Below, piece after piece: positions 57,932 to 64,000 of a stretch of DNA of 64,000 nt (position 1 is the stretch's first letter; the number at the start of each line of letters is the position of its first letter). The DNA is from Solirubrobacter pauli. GTDB lineage: Bacteria > Actinomycetota > Thermoleophilia > Solirubrobacterales > Solirubrobacteraceae. Where the stretch lies: assembly GCF_003633755.1 (NCBI RefSeq), contig NZ_RBIL01000001.1:3643426-3707425 (forward strand). The letters run 5' to 3'. The translations under genes were made by a program, and so were the position numbers. Below the pieces are notes generated by a model, which saw nothing but the letters and a program-made list of their open reading frames with translations, did no database searches and had not been told where the DNA came from.

Positions 57932-58786
57932 GTGGACGACCCCGTGATCCTGACGTGCGCCGTCTCCGGCGCGCTCGCCTCGCGCGACCAGTGCCCGGCG
58001 ATCCCGTACACGCCCGCCGAGTACGCCGCCGAGGCGCGGCGGATCGTCGACGAGGGCGGCGTGATGATCCACATCCACGCGCGGCGGCCCGACGGCACGC
58101 CGTCGCACGCGGTGGAGGACTTCCGCGCGATCACCGAGGCGATCGTCGCGGAGGTCGGGCGCGACCTGATCATCAACTACTCGACGGGCGCGCTCGGCGT
58201 GCCGATCGAGACGCGCCAGGCCTACCTGCGCGAGCTGCGGCCGGACGTCGGCGCCCTGAACATGGGGTCGATGAACTACGCGAAGTACTCCGCGCGCCGG
58301 AAGGACTTCGTCTTCAAGGCGGTGTTCGAGAACTCGTTCGACAGCATCGGCGCGCTCCTGGGCACGATGGTCGAGCACGGCATCCGGCCCGAGCACGAGT
58401 GCTTCGACTCCGGGCACGTGGCCTCGCTCGACCCGCTGCTGGACATGGGCGTGCTGAAGCCGCCCCTGCAGGTGTCGTTCGTGATGGGCGTGACCGGCGG
58501 CATCCGCCCGACGGCGCGCAACGTCGCCCACATGGCCGAGCAGGTGCCCGACGTGCCGCACCAGTGGGGCGTGATCGGCATCTCCCGCGGGCAGTGGGGG
58601 CTGCTCGCGGCGGCGCTCTCCCTGGGCGGCAACATCCGCGTCGGGCTGGAGGACAACTTCTACCTGCCCGAGGGCGAGATGGCGCGTTCCAACGGCGACC
58701 TCGTCGCGCGGGGCGCGCGGATGGCGGTCGACGCCGGCCGGCGCCTGGCGACCGTGCACGAGGCGCGGGAGTTGCTCGGGCTGTGA
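57932..58786 (+). CDS. Beta-keto acid cleavage enzyme (BKACE, DUF849)
   Basis: A 284-aa full-length member of the family that includes 3-keto-5-aminohexanoate cleavage enzyme; the reaction uses acetyl-CoA and a beta-keto acid and releases acetoacetate plus a CoA ester. Metal and substrate motifs: MIHIHARRPDG, NYSTGALG, ALNMGSMNYAKYS, ECFDSGHVASL, SFVMGVTGGIRPT and RVGLEDNFYLPEG with the catalytic-site Glu. It overlaps the thioesterase gene as GTGA. Acetoacetate so formed could be re-activated by the ligase at 16814-18712, which is inference. Confidence 0.9.
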   Translation: MDDPVILTCAVSGALASRDQCPAIPYTPAEYAAEARRIVDEGGVMIHIHARRPDGTPSHAVEDFRAITEAIVAEVGRDLIINYSTGALGVPIETRQAYLRELRPDVGALNMGSMNYAKYSARRKDFVFKAVFENSFDSIGALLGTMVEHGIRPEHECFDSGHVASLDPLLDMGVLKPPLQVSFVMGVTGGIRPTARNVAHMAEQVPDVPHQWGVIGISRGQWGLLAAALSLGGNIRVGLEDNFYLPEGEMARSNGDLVARGARMAVDAGRRLATVHEARELLGL

Positions 58787-59541
58787 GCTTCTACGTGGAG
58801 CTCGGCGAGGGGCGCTTCCGCGCGACCGAGCGGACCTCCGGACCGTGGGACCCCGCGCACCAGCACGCCGGGCCGCCGTCGGCGCTGCTGCTGCGCGCGT
58901 TCGAAGGGATGCCGTCGGACCTGGTGATCGCGCGCATGACCGTCGAGATCCTCGGGCCGGTGCCGATCGGGGAGATGCTCGTGACGACGGCGGTGGAGCG
59001 GCAGGGCCGATCGGTCGAGCTGCTGTCCGGCGAGCTGGCCGCGGACGGGCGCGCCGTCATGCGGGCACGGGCGTGGCGGGTACGCGCGTCGCCGGTGGAA
59101 CATAAAGGGCCTGGCCCTTTATGTTCGCTGCCGGACGCGGAGGACGTCCCGCCGCCCGCGCTCGGCGAGGCGTACGGCTACGCGCACGCCGTCGAATGGC
59201 GCTGGGCGCGCGGCGGCTGGACCGACCGTGGGCCGGCGACCGTGTGGACGCGGATGAAGGTCCCGCTGGTGGACGGCGAGGAGCCGTCGCCGCGGCAGCG
59301 CGTCGTCGTGGTCGCGGACTCCGGCAACGGCGCGTCGAACGTGCTCGACTGGGACCGCTACCTGTTCGTCAACACCGAGCTGACCGTGCACTTCGTGCGC
59401 GAGCCGGTCGGCGAGTGGGTGCTGCTGGACGCCGCGACGGAGATCGCGGAGGGCGGCGCGGGCCTGGCCGCGTCGGTGCTCAGCGACCGGTCGGGACCGG
59501 TTGCGCGCGGCGCACAGGCGCTGTTCGTCGCGCCACGATGA
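58783..59541 (+). CDS. Acyl-CoA thioesterase-like (double hotdog) protein carrying an in-frame palindrome
   Basis: A 252-aa TesB-like thioesterase family protein. The first hotdog begins FYVELGEGRFRATERTSGPW and AGPPSALLLRAFEG; the second has NGASNVLDWDRYLFVNTELTVHF (in pieces NVLDWDRYLFVN and LTVHFVREP). It would hydrolyse acyl-CoA. Codons 106-115 (EHKGPGPLCS) come from a perfect 29-bp palindrome at 59098-59126 and use AT-ending codons, including AAA, TTA and TGT, unlike the rest of the gene. It looks like a small in-frame insertion between the two hotdog domains. The gene overlaps the convergent P450 gene by 62 nt. Confidence 0.82.
   Translation: MSFYVELGEGRFRATERTSGPWDPAHQHAGPPSALLLRAFEGMPSDLVIARMTVEILGPVPIGEMLVTTAVERQGRSVELLSGELAADGRAVMRARAWRVRASPVEHKGPGPLCSLPDAEDVPPPALGEAYGYAHAVEWRWARGGWTDRGPATVWTRMKVPLVDGEEPSPRQRVVVVADSGNGASNVLDWDRYLFVNTELTVHFVREPVGEWVLLDAATEIAEGGAGLAASVLSDRSGPVARGAQALFVAPR
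59098..59126. repeat. Perfect 29-bp palindromic element inside a coding sequence
   Basis: Arm GAACATAAAGGGCC (59098-59111), centre T, then its exact reverse complement (59113-59126). It begins on a codon boundary, is AT-rich against its surroundings, and shares GAACATAAA and the CC-W-GG centre with the element at 62449-62477. Confidence 0.85.
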
Positions 59542-60775
59542 CGCGGCCGTCGGCCCGGGGCGCGAGCGTGATCGAGCGGTGCTTGGTGCCTTCGGAGCGG
59601 GGCGTCACGGGCCGCAGGTCGACGACGGCGTCCGCGATCGCGCGCAGCACCCAGCGCATCTCGAACAGCGCGAAGCTCGCGCCGAGGCAGCGCCGCACGC
59701 CGCCGCCGAACGGGATCCACGTGTAGGTCCCGGCCGGCTGCTCGAGGAAGCGCTCCGGGCGGAAGGCGAGCGGGTCGGGGTAGATGTCCTCGCGCGTGTG
59801 CACCAGGTGGATGGAGGGCACGACCGCGACGCCCGCGGGCACGGTGTAGCCGCCGATCTCGTACGGCGCCTTGAGCATGCGGATCACGCCCGGGATGACC
59901 GGGCGCAGGCGCAGCGTCTCCTTGCAGACCGCGTCCAGGTAGTCGTCCTCGCCCTCACGCAGACGCGCCCACGCCGCCGGGTGGCGCGCGAGCCGCTCGA
60001 GCGCCCAGGCGAGCGCGGTCGCGGTCGTCTCGTGGCCGGCGGCGAGCAGCGTGACCAGCTCGTCGATCAGCGTCACGTCGTCCATGTCCGTGCCCGCCAT
60101 CAGCAGCGAGAGGATGTCGTCCTTGGACGCGAGCTCGGGGTCGGCGCGGCGGGCGGCGATCAGCTCCGCGAGCAACCTGTCGACCTCGGCGCGCACGCGG
60201 CCGTAGACGTAGGCGTTCGCGCGCGTGCCGCCGAGCACGGACAGCACGAGGGAGCTCGGCCGGCCGACGAACTCCAGCAGCGCGTTGACCGCGTCGCGCA
60301 GGCGCTCGTCACGGCTGCCGAAGATCGCGCGCATGATGATCTCGAGCGTCAGCGCCTGCGTGCGCAGGCGGGTCGGGAGCGGCTGCCCCGTCGGCCACGA
60401 CGCGACCTCCTCGGCGGCGATCGCGCGGATCATGTCCCCGTACGCCTGCATCCGCTCGCCGTGGAACGGCGGCAGCATCAGCTTGCGTTGCTGCAGGTGC
60501 TCGGAGCCGTCGAGCAGCAGCACGCTGCGCGGGCCCAGGAGCGGCTTGAGGATCGCGTTGCCCTCGCCCGCGTGGAGCACGTCCGGGTCGCCGGTGAAGA
60601 CCTGCTTGACGTGGTCGGGGTCGCCGAGCAGGACCCACGGCGCGTGCCGCTCGACGTGCAGCGTGATCACGTCCCCGTAGCGGGCGCGCAGCCGGCGCGA
60701 GTACGGGCCGGGGCGCGAGAGCCAGCCCATCGTCTGCAGGAGGTGTGGACCTGACGGGCCGGGCGGAAGGCTCAT
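59480..60775 (-). CDS. Cytochrome P450
   Basis: A 431-aa haem monooxygenase. The haem-ligand motif is FGGGVRRCLG with Cys363. The I-helix oxygen-activation motif is AAGHETTATAL, the K-helix ExxR is ETLRLRP, and the PERF element is FRPERFL. The N-terminus PPGPSGPHLLQTMGWL is proline-rich without a clear membrane anchor, as in soluble bacterial P450s. It resembles CYP102/CYP132-like fatty-acid or terpene hydroxylases only in general terms; substrate unknown. ATG 60775 overlaps the Usp stop by 4 nt, making it third in a transporter-Usp-P450 operon. No ferredoxin is adjacent. Confidence 0.93.
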   Translation of the reverse strand: MSLPPGPSGPHLLQTMGWLSRPGPYSRRLRARYGDVITLHVERHAPWVLLGDPDHVKQVFTGDPDVLHAGEGNAILKPLLGPRSVLLLDGSEHLQQRKLMLPPFHGERMQAYGDMIRAIAAEEVASWPTGQPLPTRLRTQALTLEIIMRAIFGSRDERLRDAVNALLEFVGRPSSLVLSVLGGTRANAYVYGRVRAEVDRLLAELIAARRADPELASKDDILSLLMAGTDMDDVTLIDELVTLLAAGHETTATALAWALERLARHPAAWARLREGEDDYLDAVCKETLRLRPVIPGVIRMLKAPYEIGGYTVPAGVAVVPSIHLVHTREDIYPDPLAFRPERFLEQPAGTYTWIPFGGGVRRCLGASFALFEMRWVLRAIADAVVDLRPVTPRSEGTKHRSITLAPRADGRVIVARRTAPVRRAQPVPTGR

Positions 60776-61260
60776 AGTGGCTTCGGTTTCGGCTTCGGCT
60801 TGGGCTTTGAGTGCGGCGGCTTCGGCTTGGGCTTGGGAGGCGGCTCGCTCGGGTCGGGCGCGCCCTCCGGCCAGGTCATGATCACCGTGCAGGGCGCGTG
60901 ATCGATCACCCAGCGCTGATCATGCCCGATCGAGTGCGGGCCGCTGTGACGTCCGTCACGCGCGAGGACCAGGACGTCGTGCTCGGTGGCCAGCTCGTAG
61001 ACGATCGTCTCGGCGACGCCACTCTCGGCGCGCTTGTCGGCCTCGCGGCCGAGCCGCTCCTCGGCGTCCTCGAGCAGCGCCTCCGCGGCCTCGCCCGCGA
61101 GCGCGTGCATGCGCTCCATCACCTCGCTGTGGCGGTGCCCGCGGCCGGGCAGGTCGACCGTGTCGACGTGCACGAGCGTGACGTGGCTCGTGCGCAGCGT
61201 CTTGACCGCGTCGATCGCGGCCTCCCACCCGCCTTCGGTGATCCAGGCGAGGACTCTCAC
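60772..61260 (-). CDS. Universal stress protein-like with Pro-Lys tail
   Basis: A 162-aa protein of Usp-like fold starting at GTG 61260. The strands VRVLAWITEGGW, VTLVHVDTVD and DVLVLARDGRHSG lead to a C-terminal strand APCTVIMTWPEG. The typical ATP-binding GxxGxG is replaced by DGRHSGPHSIGHDQRW, so nucleotide binding is uncertain. The last 30 residues are a proline/lysine repeat (PPKPKPKPP and KPKPKPKPL), which may bind acidic surfaces or the envelope. It overlaps both neighbours by 4 nt, so it is translated with the transporter and the P450. Confidence 0.78.
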   Translation of the reverse strand: MRVLAWITEGGWEAAIDAVKTLRTSHVTLVHVDTVDLPGRGHRHSEVMERMHALAGEAAEALLEDAEERLGREADKRAESGVAETIVYELATEHDVLVLARDGRHSGPHSIGHDQRWVIDHAPCTVIMTWPEGAPDPSEPPPKPKPKPPHSKPKPKPKPKPL

Positions 61261-62435
61261 GTCACCAGCCACAGGGCGACGGTAGCGCCGATCAGGATCG
61301 GCGGCACCGACAGCGCGCCGAGCACGTGGAACTCGCGGTGGCTGACGTCCTCGCCGCGCTCGCGCAGGACGCGCCGCCAGATCAGCGTGGCGAGGCTGCC
61401 CGTGTAGGTGAGGTTCGGCCCGGCGTTGACGCCGATCAGCACGGCCAGCACGGTGGCGGGTCCGGCCGCGGCCGCCGCGGGGAGCAGGACGAGCAGGGCC
61501 GGGACGTTGTTGAGGACGTTGGCCAGCGCCGCCGCGAGGAAGGTCGCGCCGAGCAGCGCCAGCAGCCCCGTGCCCTGCGGCAGGACGTCGGCGACGACGT
61601 CCGCGAGCCCGGCGTCCGCCAGCGCGCGCACGATCAGGCTCAGCCCGAGCACGAAGGCGATCAGCGGGAGGTCCATGGCCTTCAGGCGTGGACCCATGAG
61701 GAGTGCGCCGGCGGCGGCGGGCCAGGCGGCGTCGAGGCCGAGCGGGCCGGCGGCGAGGAAGCCGGCCAGCGTCAGCGCGAGGATGACGAGCGGGCGCCGC
61801 GGGATCGGCGGCAGGTCGGTGCGCGGGGTGCGGCCGGGCGTCTCGAGCGCGGTCCGGAACACGCGCCGCAGGACGAGCCACTCGATCGCGACCGCGACCG
61901 CGGTCGGCAGCGCCATCTTGGCCGCGAAGCCCGCGAACGACAGGTCCGTCGCCTTGAACGCGAGCAGGTTCGTCAGGTTGGAGATGGGGAGGAGCAGGCT
62001 GGCCGAGTTGGCCAGGTGCGACGTCGCGTAGACGTGCGGTCGGCCGGGCATCCGCGCCTTCGCGGCGGCGGCGAACGCGGCGGGCGTGAGCAGCACGACG
62101 GTCGCGTCCAGCCCGAGCACCGCGGTGACGGCGACCGCGGCCGCGAACACGTACGCGAGCAGCCGTGGCCCCGACCCGCGCGCCCGCACGGCCATCCGCG
62201 CCGCGAGCGCGTCGAACAGACCGGCCCGCTCACACCCGTCCCCGAGCACGAGCAACGAGGCCAGCACGGCGAGCGTGGGTGCGAGCGACTCGGCCTCGTC
62301 CAGCGCGTCGCGGGGCTCGAGCACGCCGATCGCGAGCAGCAGCGCCGCGCCGGCGAGCGCCACCAGCGCCTCGGGCGCCCGCCGCGCGATCGCGGCGGCG
62401 ATCGCCGCGACGAGCGCCGCGGCAGCGACGATCAC
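61257..62435 (-). CDS. ArsB/NhaD-type anion transporter (SLC13-like)
   Basis: A 392-aa membrane transporter with about 10-11 helices. The ion-transporter-superfamily signature is HLANSASLLLPISNLTNLLAF, with a second half-motif LANVLNNVPALLVLLPAA and VNAGPNLTYTGSLATLIW. This resembles arsenite permease ArsB and related proteins, but no arsR or arsC lies nearby, so the substrate could be another anion or organic acid. GTG 62435 is used. A 29-bp imperfect palindrome (62449-62477) lies 13 nt upstream. It heads the operon with Usp and P450. Confidence 0.86.
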   Translation of the reverse strand: MIVAAAALVAAIAAAIARRAPEALVALAGAALLLAIGVLEPRDALDEAESLAPTLAVLASLLVLGDGCERAGLFDALAARMAVRARGSGPRLLAYVFAAAVAVTAVLGLDATVVLLTPAAFAAAAKARMPGRPHVYATSHLANSASLLLPISNLTNLLAFKATDLSFAGFAAKMALPTAVAVAIEWLVLRRVFRTALETPGRTPRTDLPPIPRRPLVILALTLAGFLAAGPLGLDAAWPAAAGALLMGPRLKAMDLPLIAFVLGLSLIVRALADAGLADVVADVLPQGTGLLALLGATFLAAALANVLNNVPALLVLLPAAAAAGPATVLAVLIGVNAGPNLTYTGSLATLIWRRVLRERGEDVSHREFHVLGALSVPPILIGATVALWLVT

Positions 62436-62448
62436 GTGTGCACCGCAC

Positions 62449-62477
62449 GAACATAAACGTCCAGGACGTTCAAGTTC
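62449..62477. repeat. 29-bp palindromic element upstream of the anion transporter
   Basis: Arm GAACATAAACGTCC, centre A, right arm GGACGTTCAAGTTC; 12 of 14 positions pair. It has the same length, first nine bases and CC-W-GG centre as the 59098 element, and shares its right arm with 47336-47364. It lies between the DUF2804 stop and the transporter start on the minus strand. Confidence 0.75.
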
Positions 62478-62478
62478 G

Positions 62479-63117
62479 TCACCAGAGCGCCTCGTGGCGC
62501 TCCATCACGCCGTGGCCCGAGGCGAGCTCGCCCGCGACCGGCAGCGAGCCCGTGAACGTGCCGAACGGCTGCTCGTAGTCGGAGGCGAGGACGAGGTAGT
62601 TCTCCTTCTTGGCCCGGGTGACGCTCGCCGTGAAGCGCAGGTCGCCGACGCCGCACAGGCCGTCGAACGGCTGCGGGCCGACCTCGTGCGGGACGCCGTC
62701 GAGCCAGACGGTGCGCTCGGACGGCGTGCCGTCGTGCAGGCCGTCGACGAGGTTCCAGACGACCGGCGCGCCGTCGGTGGTGACGCCCGCGCCCGCCGAC
62801 CACATCCACGCGGTGCGGCGCGCATGGCGGCCGTGGGACTCGTCGAGCAGGCCGGGCAGGTCGATCGTCTTCCCGAGCACGGTCCCGCGCACGCGCAGCG
62901 GCGTCTTGCGGGTGAAGGCCGGGCCGGTGGTGACCTCGATCGGCGTGCCCCGCTCCAGCGCCAGCGTGAACGGCGCGCGCGTGCCCTCGTGCAGCTGCGT
63001 GCCGTCCCAGACCGCCCACCACGAGCGGCGGATCACGCCGACGCGGGCGTGTGCGACGCACAGCATCACGTCCGGTCCGAACGCGCCCACCCAGTGCCAG
63101 GACTTCCGTAGCGGCAT
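62479..63117 (-). CDS. DUF2804-like protein
   Basis: A protein of 212 aa from ATG 63117 (GTG 63126 adds three residues). It is rich in Trp and beta-strand patterns: HWVGAFGPDVMLCVAHARVG, RRSWWAVWDG, TAWMWSAGAGVTTDG, VVWNLVDGLHD and the C-terminal FGTFTGSLPVAGELASGHGVMERHEALW (as FGTFTGSLP and GHGVMERHEALW). That ending is typical of DUF2804, whose function is unknown; a lipocalin/hydroxysteroid-like beta-barrel is likely. A minus-strand TATCGT (63132-63127) lies 9 nt before ATG 63117. It is divergent from the nitrilase gene. Confidence 0.78.
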   Translation of the reverse strand: MPLRKSWHWVGAFGPDVMLCVAHARVGVIRRSWWAVWDGTQLHEGTRAPFTLALERGTPIEVTTGPAFTRKTPLRVRGTVLGKTIDLPGLLDESHGRHARRTAWMWSAGAGVTTDGAPVVWNLVDGLHDGTPSERTVWLDGVPHEVGPQPFDGLCGVGDLRFTASVTRAKKENYLVLASDYEQPFGTFTGSLPVAGELASGHGVMERHEALW

Positions 63118-63126
63118 GCCGTTCAC

Positions 63127-63136
63127 ACGATATGCT
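63127..63136. promoter_or_regulatory. Overlapping divergent -10 boxes (DUF2804 / nitrilase)
   Basis: Minus-strand TATCGT (63132-63127) serves DUF2804 and plus-strand TATGCT (63131-63136) serves the nitrilase gene through a leader of about 38 nt. The boxes overlap by 2 bp, the same geometry as at 39100-39109. Confidence 0.5.
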
Positions 63137-63146
63137 CAGCCGCCGG

Positions 63147-63164
63147 ATTGACCCGCTGGTCAAT
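63147..63164 (+). promoter_or_regulatory. Palindrome in the nitrilase leader
   Basis: ATTGACC-CGCT-GGTCAAT lies in the transcribed leader, directly before the AAGGAG ribosome-binding site (63166-63171). It could be an operator of the TTGACC/GGTCAA type or a leader hairpin. Confidence 0.5.
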
Positions 63165-63178
63165 GAAGGAGACCCCTC

Positions 63179-64000
63179 GTGTTCGCCGCCGCCGTTCAGC
63201 TGCAGTCCACCCCTGATCGCGATCGCAACCTCGAGGCCGCCGACCGCCTGACGCGGGCGGCCGCGAAGGCCGGTGCCGAGCTGGTCGTGCTCCCGGAGAA
63301 GTGGCCCGCGCTGGGCACGCCGGAGCAGACGATCGCCGCCGCCGAGCCGCTCGACGGAACCGTCGCGCAGTGGGCGAAGGGCATCGCGCGCGAGCTCGGC
63401 ATCGACCTCGTCGCCGGCTCGTTCACCGAGCAGGGCGAGGACCGCCACAGCAACACGTCGCTGCACGTGTCCCCCGACGGCGAGGTCCGCGCGACCTACC
63501 GCAAGATCCACATGTTCGACGTGGAGGTCGGCGGGCGCGTCTACAAGGAGTCCGCGCACGAGGCGCCCGGCGAGGAGATCGTCGTCTCGGAGACCAGCGG
63601 TGGCACCGGCCTCGGCCTGTCCATCTGCTACGACGTCCGCTTCCCCGAGCTCTACCGGATCCTCGCGGTCCGGGGCGCGGAGATCATCGCCGTCCCGGCC
63701 GCGTTCACGTTCGCGACGACGCGCGACCACTGGGAGATCCTGCTGCGCGCCCGCGCGATCGAGGGGCAGGCGTTCGTCGTCGCCGCCAACCAGGTCGGCG
63801 AGCACGCGCCCGGCATCCGCTCCGGCGGGCGCTCGATGATCGTCGACCCGTGGGGCGTGGTGCTCGCGACCGCGCCGGACACGGAGACGTTCGTGGTCGC
63901 CGAGCTCGACCTCGAGCGTCAGACGGAGATCCGTCGCACGCTGCCGTCGCTGGCCAACCGGCGGCCGTCCGCGTACGCGTGGCCGGACCAGGTCACCGCG
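63179..64000 (+). CDS. Carbon-nitrogen hydrolase (nitrilase/Nit2-like amidase), 3' end outside window
   Basis: A cytoplasmic amidase of the nitrilase superfamily, 274 residues visible with no stop before the window ends. The catalytic triad is complete: E40 in LPEKW, K109 in YRKIHMFD and C150 in SICYDVRFPELY. HMFD plus CYDVRFPELYR resembles omega-amidase and deaminated-glutathione amidase (Nit1/Nit2), so repair of a deaminated metabolite or omega-amide hydrolysis is likely. GTG 63179 is firmly supported by AAGGAG (63166-63171) 7 nt upstream, one of the clearest Shine-Dalgarno sites in the window. Confidence 0.92.
   Translation, partial: MFAAAVQLQSTPDRDRNLEAADRLTRAAAKAGAELVVLPEKWPALGTPEQTIAAAEPLDGTVAQWAKGIARELGIDLVAGSFTEQGEDRHSNTSLHVSPDGEVRATYRKIHMFDVEVGGRVYKESAHEAPGEEIVVSETSGGTGLGLSICYDVRFPELYRILAVRGAEIIAVPAAFTFATTRDHWEILLRARAIEGQAFVVAANQVGEHAPGIRSGGRSMIVDPWGVVLATAPDTETFVVAELDLERQTEIRRTLPSLANRRPSAYAWPDQVTA

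Overview
The window is one continuous, very GC-rich bacterial chromosomal segment, packed with genes. It most resembles a member of Actinomycetota, probably the Solirubrobacterales/Thermoleophilia lineage. That placement is inferred from GTG/TTG starts and G/C third codon positions throughout, a coenzyme F420-type LLM oxidoreductase, HipA-like/DUF3037 and DUF2804 genes, sigma/anti-sigma fusions, and start-proximal TANNNT promoters typical of leaderless transcription. No rRNA, phage, insertion sequence or CRISPR array was seen. The only RNA gene is a tRNA-Pro(CGG).

Layout. 1-9.8 kb: 3' part of NAD-dependent DNA ligase, a secreted 5'-nucleotidase, pyrophosphatase, a D-Ala-D-Ala carboxypeptidase, patatin lipase, acyl-CoA synthetase, a tiny HTH-like protein and a Nif3-family protein. 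9.9-16.8 kb: a membrane-anchored sigma/zinc-finger fusion, tRNA-Pro, UspA, Lrp/AsnC regulator, histidine kinase, a DsbA-like protein without its cysteines and unknown membrane proteins. 16.8-24 kb: acetoacetyl-CoA synthetase-like ligase, HipA-like/DUF3037 pair, a zinc-ribbon GAF/sugar dehydrogenase/MBL operon and a leucine-dehydrogenase-family enzyme. 24-24.5 kb: gene-free DNA with tandem hairpins. 24.5-33 kb: a second sigma fusion, ArfB, an F420-type oxidoreductase, cupins with MarR, and an ABC export operon. 33-42 kb: GntR/SHMT-like/AceE-like cluster, diguanylate cyclase, NUDIX, rubredoxin, spermidine-synthase-like pair and a short BKACE. 42.4-42.7 kb: a MITE-like inverted-repeat element. 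42.7-52.7 kb: BioF-like enzyme, enoyl-CoA hydratase, biotin carrier, acyltransferase, MFS pump, cupin/SDR, M14 carboxypeptidase and acyl-CoA dehydrogenase. 52.7-59.5 kb: a seven-gene co-directional run of acyl-CoA metabolism mixed with two GGDEF proteins. 59.5-64 kb: P450, Usp, anion transporter, DUF2804 and the 5' part of a nitrilase-family amidase.

How the genes work together. The repeated theme is acyl-CoA and lipid chemistry: CoA ligases, acyl-CoA dehydrogenase, two hydratases, a carboxyltransferase, a biotin carrier, two BKACE proteins, thioesterase, acyltransferase and patatin. Around it sit c-di-GMP signalling, extracytoplasmic hydrolases and small-molecule efflux.

Most unusual signals: (1) a perfect 29-bp AT-rich palindrome lying in frame inside the thioesterase gene, with related palindromes upstream of two transporter genes; (2) a composite inverted-repeat element at 42405-42713; (3) tandem hairpins at 24153-24264; (4) two sigma factors fused to their own zinc-finger/membrane module; (5) pervasive start-proximal -10 boxes, five built on the previous gene's TAG stop; (6) overlapping 3' ends in all eleven convergent gene pairs; (7) an uncharacterised GntR/SHMT-like/AceE-like metabolic cluster.
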